Source: DATHTC01 sp963746805 (lineage in GTDB: Bacteria; Actinomycetota; Thermoleophilia; Gaiellales; Gaiellaceae). Taken from it: DNA of 64,000 nt. The position numbers and the translations under genes are program-made. A model generated the notes under the pieces. It made no database searches. It was given only the letters and a program-made list of their open reading frames with translations, and was not told the origin of the DNA. Shown here one piece after another: positions 34,061 to 43,969 of the stretch (the first letter of the stretch is position 1; every line of letters starts with the position of its first letter). The stretch lies in NCBI GenBank assembly GCA_963746805.1, contig CAVVCQ010000001.1, positions 310,001 to 374,000 of the forward strand, given 5' to 3'.

Positions 34061-35508
34061 TGACGTCGACCGTCCCGTCCCTGACGCCCGAGCAGCTGCA
34101 GCAGGCCGCGCGCGACCACCTGTGGCTGCACTTCACCCGCATGGGCGGCGTCGCGAAGGGCGACGTGCCGGTGATCGTGCGCGGCGACGGGTGCTACCTC
34201 GAGGACGCGCACGGGAAGCGCTACCTCGACGCGCTCGCCGGCCTCTTCTCCGTGAACATCGGCTACGGCTACGGCGACGAGATCGGCGAGGCGGCGGCGG
34301 CGCAGATGCGCGAGCTGCCCTTCTACACGAACTGGTCGTACGCGCACCCGCGCGCGATCGAGCTCGCGCAGGAGGTGGCGTCGCTCGCGCCGGGCGACCT
34401 GAACCGCTGCTTCTTCGTCTCCGGCGGCTCGGAGGCGGTCGAGTCGGCGTGGAAGCTCGCGCGCCAGTACTACCTCGTGCGCGGCGAGAAGCGGATTGCG
34501 AACGCGGACGAGACCCGGCACGACGAGCGGGTCGCCTCGCCGACGCATCGCAAGTACAAGGCGATCGCGCGTCGGGTCGCGTACCACGGCACGACGTTCG
34601 GCGCCCTCTCGATCAACGGCATCCCCGCGCTCCGGACCCCGTTCGAGCCGCTCGTGCCCGAGGTCCGGCACGTGAAGAACACGAACCGCTACCACCGGCC
34701 GCCGGAGGAGACCGAGGCGGAGTTCACCGCGATGCTGCTCGAGGACCTCGAGCAGACGATCCTCGCGATGGGGCCCGAGACCGTGTGCCTCGTGCACATG
34801 GAGCCGGTGCAGAACGCGGGCGGGGCGTTCACGCCGCCGGCGGGCTACTGGCGGGGCGTGCGCGAGCTCTGCGACCGCTACGACATCCTGCTCTCGGCCG
34901 ACGAGGTGATCACGGGCTTCGGCCGCGTCGGCGCCTGGTTCGGCTCGGAGCGCTACGACATCCGGCCGGACCTCATCTGCTCGGCCAAGGGGCTCTCCTC
35001 GTCCTACGCCGCGATCGGGGCCGTGATCGCGACCGACCGGGTGATGGAGCCGTTCCTCGAGTCGACGTCGATGTACTCCCACGGGATCACCTTCGGCGGC
35101 CACCCGACGATGTGCGCGATCGCGCTGAAGAACATCGAGATCATGAAGCGCGAGCGGATCGTCGAGGGCGTGCGCGAGCACGAGGACGCCTTCCGCGCGA
35201 CGCTGGCGCAGCTGCTCGAGCTTCCGATCGTCGGCGACCTTCGCGGGACGGGCTTCTTCTACGCGCTCGAGCTCGTGAAGGACAAGGAGACGCGCGAGAC
35301 ATTCAGCGACGAGGAGTGCGAGACCCTCCTGCGCGGCTTCCTCTCGCCGGCCCTGTTCGAGCGCGGGCTGATCTGCCGCGCCGACGACCGCGGCGACCCG
35401 GTGATCCAGATCTCCCCGCCGCTCGTCGCGCGCCAGGAGCAGTTCGACGAGATGACCGGGATCCTCGGCGAGGTGCTCGAGGAGGCCGGCCGCCGGATGG
35501 CGGGCTAG
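34060..35508 (+). CDS. Class III aminotransferase, probable putrescine/polyamine transaminase
   Basis: 482 residues, PLP fold type I. YLDALAGLFSVNIGYG at the N-terminus, FFVSGGSEAVESAWKLARQY (phosphate site), LSADEVITGFGR and the PLP lysine in ICSAKGLSSSYA are all present. The family moves an omega-amino group from putrescine or similar amines to pyruvate. Position at the end of the uptake operon, with an aldehyde dehydrogenase at its head, argues for putrescine degradation to 4-aminobutyrate. It converges on the LiaF-like gene with a four-base overlap. Confidence 0.85.
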   Translation: MTSTVPSLTPEQLQQAARDHLWLHFTRMGGVAKGDVPVIVRGDGCYLEDAHGKRYLDALAGLFSVNIGYGYGDEIGEAAAAQMRELPFYTNWSYAHPRAIELAQEVASLAPGDLNRCFFVSGGSEAVESAWKLARQYYLVRGEKRIANADETRHDERVASPTHRKYKAIARRVAYHGTTFGALSINGIPALRTPFEPLVPEVRHVKNTNRYHRPPEETEAEFTAMLLEDLEQTILAMGPETVCLVHMEPVQNAGGAFTPPAGYWRGVRELCDRYDILLSADEVITGFGRVGAWFGSERYDIRPDLICSAKGLSSSYAAIGAVIATDRVMEPFLESTSMYSHGITFGGHPTMCAIALKNIEIMKRERIVEGVREHEDAFRATLAQLLELPIVGDLRGTGFFYALELVKDKETRETFSDEECETLLRGFLSPALFERGLICRADDRGDPVIQISPPLVARQEQFDEMTGILGEVLEEAGRRMAG

Positions 35509-36095
35509 GGCTCGGGCTTCGAGACCCTGATCCCGCCGATGCCGCCCTCGAGCTCGAGGTGGAGCTCGGGGCCGACGCCGCGGTCCGCGTCCGTCTGCAG
35601 GTCGGCGTCGAAGCCGTCGTCGTGCTCGCCGAGGACGTCGACGTCGCCGGCTCCGATCTCCGCGTCGACGGAGACGGGCCGGGCGGCGGGCACCGTGACG
35701 ACGAGCTGGCCGATACCGATCTGCGCGCGGACGGTCGTGTCCTCGTCGAGCTCGAGCTCGGTCAGGTCGAGCTCGAGGCGGCCGATCCCGAGCTCGTAGG
35801 GATCTTCCAGCTCGTCGGCCGACTCCGGGGACTCGTGCCGGTCGCCGATGCCGCCCGAGAACTCGACGTTCGTGGCCGCGAGCGCACCGCCGACGAGCGC
35901 GACGAAGAGCCCGATCACGATCAGCAGCACACGGGCGCCGCCGGACGGCGAGGCGATCACGCCGACGCCGATGCCGACGAGGAGGATCCCGACCCATACG
36001 CCCGTGTCGAGGTCGACGGTGTCCGACACCTCGAGCAGCCAGATCGCCCCGAGGGCCGCGATCACCACCCCGAGCGCGACCGAGCCGCCTCTCAT
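35505..36095 (-). CDS. LiaF/DUF5668-type membrane protein
   Basis: 196 residues. Three to four hydrophobic segments (about 5-25, 32-50, 55-75) are followed by an acidic linker and a beta-rich C-terminal domain with repeated LELDLTELELDEDTTVRAQIGIGQLVV units. This is the layout of cell-wall-stress LiaF-like proteins. It follows the PspC gene with an ATGA overlap; the pair probably senses or buffers envelope stress. No regulator gene is next to it. Confidence 0.78.
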   Translation of the reverse strand: MRGGSVALGVVIAALGAIWLLEVSDTVDLDTGVWVGILLVGIGVGVIASPSGGARVLLIVIGLFVALVGGALAATNVEFSGGIGDRHESPESADELEDPYELGIGRLELDLTELELDEDTTVRAQIGIGQLVVTVPAARPVSVDAEIGAGDVDVLGEHDDGFDADLQTDADRGVGPELHLELEGGIGGIRVSKPEP

Positions 36096-36577
36096 CGGCG
36101 AACGCCGCGCGCGAGGACGACGAGGCCGATCACGATCAGCAGCACCGGCCAGACGTAGTCCGAGTCGAACGCGTCCGGGAAGGCCTCGCGCAGGAGGAAG
36201 AAGGCGCCGAGGAGGACGAGCGCGATCCCGATCACCTCGGCGCCGCCGCCCCGGCGCTCGCCCTCGGGCGCGGCCTCGCCGAGCTCGTCGCCGGGCCGCT
36301 CCTCCGGGATCGCGATCCAGCCCACGCCGTAGAGGAGGATCCCGCTGCCGCCCGCGAGCAGGAGGACGACGAAGACGAGCCGGAGGATGACCGGGTCGAT
36401 TCCGAAGTAGCGGCCGAGCCCGCCGCACACGCCCGCGATCACGCGGTCGTCGCGGCTGCGCCGCAGCACGGGGCGTGGGGCTTCGGCCGGCTCCGGTGCG
36501 AGCGGCGGCGCGGGCTCGGGCTCGGGCTGGGGCTCGGGCGCCGGCCCGGACTGGGGCTCCGGCGGCGTCTCGCTCAT
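36092..36577 (-). CDS. PspC-domain membrane protein
   Basis: 161 residues. A proline/glutamate-rich N-terminal tail (about 1-38) precedes a PspC domain: RVIAGVCGGLGRYFGIDP and a helix ending YGVGWIAIPEE. Two further hydrophobic helices (about 110-130 and 140-158) follow. PspC proteins act in phage-shock or envelope-stress responses. Upstream lies a short gap holding copy 4 of the short palindromic repeat and, before it, the malic enzyme gene on the same strand. Confidence 0.85.
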   Translation of the reverse strand: MSETPPEPQSGPAPEPQPEPEPAPPLAPEPAEAPRPVLRRSRDDRVIAGVCGGLGRYFGIDPVILRLVFVVLLLAGGSGILLYGVGWIAIPEERPGDELGEAAPEGERRGGGAEVIGIALVLLGAFFLLREAFPDAFDSDYVWPVLLIVIGLVVLARGVRR

Positions 36578-36591
36578 CGAGTTCGAGCCTA

Positions 36592-36617
36592 GTCGACCTT
36601 GTGGCTCTGAGCCACTA
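36592..36617 (-). repeat. Short palindromic repeat, copy 4 (malic enzyme stop / pspC gap)
   Basis: On the minus strand TAGTGGCTCAGAGCCAC begins with the TAG stop codon of malic enzyme. The AAGGTC that follows differs from copies 1 and 2 at one base. The palindrome itself is at 36601-36615. Confidence 0.8.
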
Positions 36618-38049
36618 GCTCACGACCGGCTCGCCGGCCGGGCGCTTCCGGGCGACGCCGGCCCGCTCCGCCGCCTCGGCGACCGCCTTCGCGACCGCGG
36701 GCGCGACGGCCCGGTTGAAGACGCTCGGCACGACGTAGTCCGGGGCGAGCTCGTCGGGCGGGATCACGGCCGCGATCGCGTGCGCCGCGGCGAGCTCCAT
36801 CTCGGTCGTCACCTCGGAGGCGCGGACGTCCAGCGCGCCGCGGAACATGCCCGGGAACGCAAGGACGTTGTTGATCTGGTTCGGGTAGTCGGAGCGCCCG
36901 GTGGCGACGATCGTGGCTGCTCCGTCGACGTCGCTCGGCAGCACCTCGGGCGTCGGGTTCGCCATCGCGAACACGATCGCGCTCGCCCGCCATGCGCGCG
37001 ACGCCCGCGGCGGTGAACGCGCCGGGCCGTGAGACGCCGATGACCGCGTCCGCGCCGGCGAGCACGTCGTCGGCGCCGCCTTGCTCGAGGTCGGGGTTCG
37101 TCAGCTCGGCGAGCGCGGCGTGCGCGGGGGAGAGGCCGGCCGTGCCGCGTACGAGCGCCCCGTCGACGTCGCACCCGACGACGTTTCGCGCGCCTGCGGC
37201 CAGGAGGAGGTGCGCGATCGCCGTTCCCGCCGCGCCGCAGCCGACGACGACGACCTTCGCGTCCTCGAGCCGCTTGCCCACGAGCCGGAGCGCGTTGAGG
37301 AGAGCGGCGAGGACGACGACGGCGGTCCCGTGCTGGTCGTCGTGGAAGACCGGGATGTCGAGCTCCTCGCGCAGCCGCCGCTCGACCTCGAAGCAGTGCG
37401 GCGCGGCGATGTCCTCGAGGTTGATCCCGCCGAAGACGGGCGCGATCGCCTTCACCGCCGCCACGATCTCGTCCGGGTCGGTCGTGTCGAGGCAGATCGG
37501 GAAGGCGTCGATGCCGGCGAACTCCTTGAACAGCATCGCCTTGCCCTCCATCACCGGGAGCGCGGCCTCCGGGCCGACGTCGCCGAGCCCGAGCACTGCG
37601 GTGCCGTCGGTGACGACCGCGACGGTGTTCGCCTTGATCGTCAGCGTCCAGACCTTCGCCGCGTCCTCCGCGATCGCGGACGAGACGCGCGCGACGCCGG
37701 GCGTATAGGCCATCGAGAGGTCGTCGCGCGTCTTGACGGGTGTCTTCGGCATCACCTCGATCTTGCCGCCGAGGTGCATGAGGAAGGTGCGGTCGGAGAC
37801 GTGCTCCAGCCAGATCCCCGGGACGGCGCGGACGGCGTCGGCGATCGCGTCCATGTGCTCGGCGTTGTCGGCGAGCACCGTCACGTCGCGCACCTTCTCG
37901 CCGCCCTCGACGCGCACGAGGTCGATCGCGTCGAGCAGCCCGCCCGCCTCGCCGATCGCCGCTGCCAGGCGCCCGAACGTCCCGGGCACGTCCTCGAGGT
38001 GGACGCGGAGCACGGCGCTGAACGACGCGGAATGGTGCATCCGGCACAT
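36615..38049 (-). CDS. NAD(P)-dependent malic enzyme with N-terminal ACT domain (frameshifted as given)
   Basis: Oxidative decarboxylation of malate to pyruvate. Residues 1 to about 95 are an ACT domain (VLRVHLEDVPGTFGRLAAAIGEAGG). The malic domains follow: AYTPGVARVS, KANTVAVVTDGTAVLGLGDVG, FEVERRLREELDIPVFHDDQHGTA and the nucleotide motif VVVGCGAAGTAIAHLL. After VARMAGER the frame breaks near 36978-36982; the rest (IVFAMANPTPEV, YPNQINNVLAFPGMFRGALD) is one frame over. Removing one base restores the family spacing exactly. The start could also be the ATG at 38040. Divergent from HMG-CoA lyase with 23 bases between. Confidence 0.87.
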
Positions 38050-38059
38050 GGTGCCCGAG

Positions 38060-38065
38060 TACGCT
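38060..38065 (+). promoter_or_regulatory. Leaderless -10 box of HMG-CoA-lyase-like gene
   Basis: TACGCT lies 7 bases before the ATG at 38073 in the 23-base divergent gap. Confidence 0.4.
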
Positions 38066-38072
38066 CCGACGC

Positions 38073-38984
38073 ATGCAGGTGCGCGTCTGCGACGTCGGCC
38101 CGCGCGACGGGCTGCAGAACGAGCCGGACGTGCTCGCGCCGGGCGTGCGTGCCGAGCTCGTGCGGCGGCTCGCCGCGGCGGGGCTGCCGCGGATCGAGGC
38201 GGTCTCGTTCGTGCGCGGGGACCGCGTCCCGCAGATGGACGGGGCGGAGGAGGTGCTCGGCGCAGTCGGCGAGGTCGACGCGGAGCTGTCCGGGCTCGTG
38301 CTCAACGGGCGCGGGTGGGAGCGCCTTGCCGCGACCGGCCTCGACCGGGTCAACTGCACGCTCGCGGCCACGGAGTCGTTCAACCGGCGCAACGGGAAGG
38401 CGTCGCTGGAGGAGGCGGCCGCGCGCGTTGAGGCGATCCTCGCGCGGGCCGACCGACCGGCGACGGTGACGATCTCGTGCGCGTTCGGCTGCCCCTTCGA
38501 GGGCGAGGTCGATCCTGGCGTCGTCGCCGCGCTGGCGGAGCGGCTCGCGGCGGCCGGTGCCGATGAGGTCGTCCTCGCGGACACGATCGGCGTCGCGGTG
38601 CCGCGGCAGGTGCGCTCGCTCGTGGCCCGCGTCGGCGCGGACGCGACGGTCGTCGGCGGGCACTTCCACGACACGCGGCACACCGGCGTCGCCTGCGCGT
38701 GGGCGGCGCTCGAGGCCGGCGCGACCGTGCTGGACGCCTCGGTCGGCGGGCTCGGCGGCTGCCCCTTCGCGCCGCGGGCGACCGGGAACGTGGCGACCGA
38801 GGACCTCGTCTATCTCCTCGACCGCGAGGGCGTCGACGCGGGCATCGACCTCCAGGCGCTGATCGGCGTCGCCGAGTGGGTCGCCGGCGTGCTCGGTCGC
38901 GAGCTGCCCGGCCGCGTCTACCGCGCGGGGCCGTTCCCCGTGACGCCCGCCGCGACGAGCGCCGCCACCTCCGCCTCCGAGTAG
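38073..38984 (+). CDS. Hydroxymethylglutaryl-CoA lyase family protein
   Basis: 303 residues. DVGPRDGLQNE at the N-terminus provides metal and catalytic residues; GGHFHDTRHTG and the family signature GGLGGCPFAPRATGNVATED with its catalytic Cys follow. HMG-CoA lyase splits 3-hydroxy-3-methylglutaryl-CoA to acetyl-CoA and acetoacetate in leucine breakdown; relatives act on citramalyl-CoA-type substrates. The convergent CoA transferase could supply the CoA ester. The 3' ends overlap by 67 bases. Confidence 0.85.
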   Translation: MQVRVCDVGPRDGLQNEPDVLAPGVRAELVRRLAAAGLPRIEAVSFVRGDRVPQMDGAEEVLGAVGEVDAELSGLVLNGRGWERLAATGLDRVNCTLAATESFNRRNGKASLEEAAARVEAILARADRPATVTISCAFGCPFEGEVDPGVVAALAERLAAAGADEVVLADTIGVAVPRQVRSLVARVGADATVVGGHFHDTRHTGVACAWAALEAGATVLDASVGGLGGCPFAPRATGNVATEDLVYLLDREGVDAGIDLQALIGVAEWVAGVLGRELPGRVYRAGPFPVTPAATSAATSASE

Positions 38985-40114
38985 CCGGCCTCGCGGAGGA
39001 TCTCCTCCGAGTGCTCACCGAGCCGGGGCGCAGGGGCGCCGTAGGCCGGCCGCTCGCCGTCGAGCGAGAAGGGAACGCCGACGCTTGCCCCGCCGTCGAG
39101 CCGCTCGAGGATCCCCAGCGCCTCGACCTGCGGGTGCCGTGCCACCTCGGCGACGTCCTGCACCGGAGCCGCGGGGACGCCGCGGGCGTGGAGCGCCGCG
39201 AGCAGCGGCTCGGTCTCGCGCCCGGCGATCAACGTTGCGAGGGCCTCGATCAGCTCGGCGCGATGCTCGAGCCGGAGCGGGTTCGTCGCGAAGCGCGCGT
39301 CGTCCGCCAGCGACGGCTCGTCGAGCGCCGTGCACAACGAGCGGAAGAGGCGGTCGTTCGCCGCCGCGATCATGAGCGCGCCCTCGCTCGTCGCGAACAC
39401 CTCGTACGGCGCGATCAGCGGGAAGGCGGTGCCGTGGCGTCCGGGCACGGAGCCGTCGTGCAGGAATCGGGTGAGGTGGTAGCCGACGAGCGAGAGCGCC
39501 GTCTCGAGCAGCGAGAGCTCGACTGTCGCGCCCTCGCCGCTCAGGTCCCGCTGCCGGAGCGCCGCGAGGATCGCGAGCGCCGCCCACGCGCCGGCACCGT
39601 AGTCGACGAGCGAGACACCGACGCGGACGCCTGCCGACTCGCGCTCGCCGGTGACGGAGAGGATCCCGGAGAAGGCCTGCAGCAGCGGGTCGTAGCCGGC
39701 GAGGTCGCCGAGCGGGCCGCGGCCGTAGGCGCCGAGCGTGAAGTGGACGAGCCGCGGGTTCCGCGCCCGGAGCGTCGCTGCATCGAGGCCTAGCCGCTCG
39801 GCCGCGCCGGGCCGCAGGCTCGCGACGACGACGTCGGCGCGGTCGGCGAGGCGGAGCAGCGCCTCGCGGCCGGCCGGCGCCTTCAGTTCGAGCACGAGCG
39901 AGCGCTTGCCGGCGTTGGCGGCGAAGAACATCGCGCTCCCACCGGGGAACATCGGCGGCCCCCAGTCGCGCGCCTCGTCGCCCGCGCCCGGCCGCTCGAC
40001 CTTGACCACGTCCGCGCCGAGCGCGGCGAGCACCTGCGTGCACGTGGGGCCTGCAAGCGAGCTCGTCAGGTCGACGACGCGGACGTCGTCGAGCGGCCGG
40101 CGGTGGTCGGGCAT
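38918..40114 (-). CDS. CaiB/BaiF-type (family III) CoA transferase
   Basis: 398 residues from the ATG at 40114. VVDLTSSLAGPTCTQVLAALGADVVKVERPGAGDEAR is the family N-terminal motif with the catalytic Asp expected later (near LAGYDPLLQAFSG). The closing GEHSEEILREAGYSEAEV is also typical. These enzymes swap CoA between carboxylic acids. The substrate is unknown; the HMG-CoA-lyase neighbour suggests a branched dicarboxylate. Confidence 0.87.
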   Translation of the reverse strand: MPDHRRPLDDVRVVDLTSSLAGPTCTQVLAALGADVVKVERPGAGDEARDWGPPMFPGGSAMFFAANAGKRSLVLELKAPAGREALLRLADRADVVVASLRPGAAERLGLDAATLRARNPRLVHFTLGAYGRGPLGDLAGYDPLLQAFSGILSVTGERESAGVRVGVSLVDYGAGAWAALAILAALRQRDLSGEGATVELSLLETALSLVGYHLTRFLHDGSVPGRHGTAFPLIAPYEVFATSEGALMIAAANDRLFRSLCTALDEPSLADDARFATNPLRLEHRAELIEALATLIAGRETEPLLAALHARGVPAAPVQDVAEVARHPQVEALGILERLDGGASVGVPFSLDGERPAYGAPAPRLGEHSEEILREAGYSEAEVAALVAAGVTGNGPAR

Positions 40115-40136
40115 CGTCGGGGATTGTCGCGTCCCC

Positions 40137-40589
40137 CTATGACGTGTGCGCCTGCCCCTCGTGCTCGACGTCCACGCTGCCGGTGCAGACGTTGCCGAAG
40201 CTCTCGGCGGTCGTTGCCGGCGAGCCACCGCCCTTCAGGCCCTCATATGCGCCGGTGGCGTCGGCGACCTGCCAGGCTCCTGCGACGAAGGTCGCCGTGC
40301 ACGCGTCGCGGAAGACCACGAGCGCGTGGAAGTCGAGGACGATCGTGCCGGCGGCGCCAACGAGCACCTTGCGCCCGTGCATCGAGCCGCCGGCGAAGCG
40401 GAACGTCTCCGTGTACGTCCCAGAGCCTGCTGCGACGCCCGCGCCGGTCCAGCTCCCTGCGGCAGAGCTGGGTCCGGTCAGGACGCCGATCGTCTCGAAC
40501 CGCTGCGTCTCCGGCGGCGTCGCGGCCGCCGGCGCCGCGATTGCGAACGCCGCGACCGCCGCGGGGAGCAGGTGCATCGTGCGGAACAT
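40137..40589 (-). CDS. Small secreted protein of unknown function
   Basis: 150 residues from the ATG at 40589, which has a good GAGGAGG site upstream. The signal peptide ends in APAAA (about residue 22). The mature part is beta-rich with Gly/Thr turns and DATGAYEGLKGGGS near the end, reminiscent of small eight-stranded barrels such as the allene-oxide-cyclase-like fold; this is only a resemblance. Two Cys may pair. It lies 22 bases upstream of the CoA transferase gene on the same strand. Confidence 0.7.
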   Translation of the reverse strand: MFRTMHLLPAAVAAFAIAAPAAATPPETQRFETIGVLTGPSSAAGSWTGAGVAAGSGTYTETFRFAGGSMHGRKVLVGAAGTIVLDFHALVVFRDACTATFVAGAWQVADATGAYEGLKGGGSPATTAESFGNVCTGSVDVEHEGQAHTS

Positions 40590-40683
40590 CGTGCCTCCTC
40601 GGGTCGGTGTCGTCCCGACGGACGACTCGAAGCACGCTGGCCGACGCCGCTCACACGACGCTCTTCCGCCGGTCATCCGCGCG

Positions 40684-40689
40684 TATCGT
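40684..40689 (+). promoter_or_regulatory. Leaderless -10 box of VOC gene
   Basis: TATCGT lies 7 bases before GTG 40697 and supports that start over an in-frame GTG nine bases upstream. Confidence 0.4.
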
Positions 40690-40696
40690 GGGACGC

Positions 40697-41101
40697 GTGG
40701 TCGGGGTCCCCGTCACCGGTGTGAGCGAGCTCGTCCTGGAGGTCGTCGACCTCGACGCGGCCGTCCGCTTCTACACCGAGGCGCTCGGGCTGCCGCTCGT
40801 GGAGCGATGGGACAACCGCGAGGCGGTGTGGGTGATGGCCGGCGAGCGGACGCGGATCGGCCTCTGGCGGCCGCAGGTCGGGCTCGCGGGCGGCCGCGGA
40901 GGCATCCACGTGCACTACGCGATGCACCTCGAGCCCGGGGACTACGACGCGGCGGTCGCGCGGCTGCGCGAGCACGGCCACGAGCCGCACGAGGAGCAGT
41001 TCGACGCCTACGGCGACAGCCGCGCCGCCTACGTCGACGACCCCGACGGCAACGTCGTCGAGCTCTGGACGTGGGACGTGGCCAACCACCTGCGCGCGTG
41101 A
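40697..41101 (+). CDS. VOC (glyoxalase/bleomycin-resistance) family protein
   Basis: 134 residues, one VOC domain. ELVLEVVDLDAAVRFYTEALGLPLVERW opens the fold; IHVHYAMHLEPGDYDAAVARLREHGHEP and VDDPDGNVVELW close it, with the last Glu a likely metal ligand. The function could be isomerase, dioxygenase or resistance protein. Its stop overlaps the GTG start of the next gene. Confidence 0.8.
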   Translation: MVGVPVTGVSELVLEVVDLDAAVRFYTEALGLPLVERWDNREAVWVMAGERTRIGLWRPQVGLAGGRGGIHVHYAMHLEPGDYDAAVARLREHGHEPHEEQFDAYGDSRAAYVDDPDGNVVELWTWDVANHLRA

Positions 41102-41857
41102 GGCTCTGGGTCACCGGCGCCACGGGCTACCTCGGCAGCGCCCTCGTCGGCGCGGCGCGGGAGCAGGGCCTCGACGTCGACACCGCGCGGGTCGAGGTGC
41201 GCGACGAGGAGGCCGTTCGCGCGCACGTCGAGCTCCTCCGTCCCGACGCGGTCGTGCACACGGCGTACCGCCAGGAGCCGGCCGAGGCATGGAGCACCAA
41301 TGTCGACGGCTCGGAGCACGTCGCCATCGCCGCGGCCGGTACCGGCGCGCGACTCGTCCACCTCTCCACGGACGTCGTGTTCGGCGGGCGGAAGGGCGCG
41401 CCGTACGTCGAGGGCGACCCAACGGATGCCGTCAGCGACTACGGGCGCACGAAGGCCGAGGCCGAGCGACGCGTCACGGCCGCGCACCCATCGGCGCTGC
41501 TCGTCCGCACCTCTCTGATCGTCGGTGGCCCCGGCGGCCCGCAGAGCAAGCACGAGCAGTCCGCGCGCAACGGCGGCGGCACGTGGTACGTGAACGAGAT
41601 CCGCTCCCCCGTGCAGGTGGACGACCTCGTCGCGGCGCTGCTCGAGCTCCTCCGCGACCACGCACGTCGCCGGGCCGCTCCACGTCGCCGGCGCCGACGC
41701 CGTCTCACGTCACGAGCTCGCGGAGCTCGCCGCCGGCGCCCCGTGCGCGGCCGGCCTCGCGCCCTCGACCCGGCCGCTCGACTGCACGCTCGACTCCTCC
41801 GTGGCGCAGGCGATGATTCGCACCCGGCTGCGCGGTGTACGGGAGCTGTACGAATGA
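41098..41857 (+). CDS. RmlD-like NAD(P)-dependent sugar reductase/epimerase (frameshifted as given)
   Basis: Extended SDR fold. RLWVTGATGYLGSALVGAA at the N-terminus, TNVDGSEHVAIAAAG, STDVVFGG and the YxxxK pair in SDYGRTKAEAE resemble dTDP-4-dehydrorhamnose reductase. At 41658-41659 one surplus C breaks the frame; the true C-terminus continues one frame over as GPLHVAGADAVSRHELAEL and ends RGVRELYE before the TGA at 41855-41857. The stop overlaps the left arm of palindromic element P2. The sugar substrate is not evident, and no other rml genes are near. Confidence 0.82.
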
Positions 41858-42019
41858 ACTCGACCCAGGATGAAGCCTTGGGCCGTCGGCGCGCCCCGTC
41901 CGGCGCGATCGCGGCGTCCTCAGTCGCTTCGATAGCAGTTGCTATCGAAGCTCCCTGCGTCCTTGCGCTCGCACCGGCCGGTGCACTCCGACGGCGAAGC
42001 GTCATCCTGGCCCGAGTTC
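41856..42019. repeat. Long palindromic element P2
   Basis: 164 bp between a stop codon (41855-41857) and the next ATG (42021). Terminal arms 41856-41873 and 42002-42019 pair at 16 of 18 positions. The apical stem GCTTCGATAGCA/TGCTATCGAAGC (41926-41951) is perfect with a 2-base loop. Core blocks GCGGCGTCCTC at 41911 and GCTCCCTGCGTCCTTGC at 41950-41966 are shared with P3. Confidence 0.85.
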
Positions 42020-42020
42020 G

Positions 42021-43893
<1,873 letters not shown>

Positions 43894-43901
<8 letters not shown>

Positions 43902-43924
43902 GCGCCGTGTGAGTCCCGTGTGAG
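43894..43924 (+). repeat. Three tandem CCGTGTGAG units giving stops in all frames
   Basis: CCGTGTGAG occurs at 43894, 43905 and 43916 with an 11-base period. Each unit contains TGA; the first is the stop of the DUF255 gene and the other two fall in the remaining frames. Confidence 0.7.
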
Positions 43925-43969
43925 CGCCGCCGGGGACGCTGCGGATCCCCGATGTGGAGGTGCTCCAAG

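Noticed and set aside
4975..36617. Short palindromic repeat as adaptor or vector contamination
   Set aside because: The copies differ by point changes, are fully integrated into reading frames and flanked by native sequence, and none marks a break in gene content. Read-level checking is still advised.
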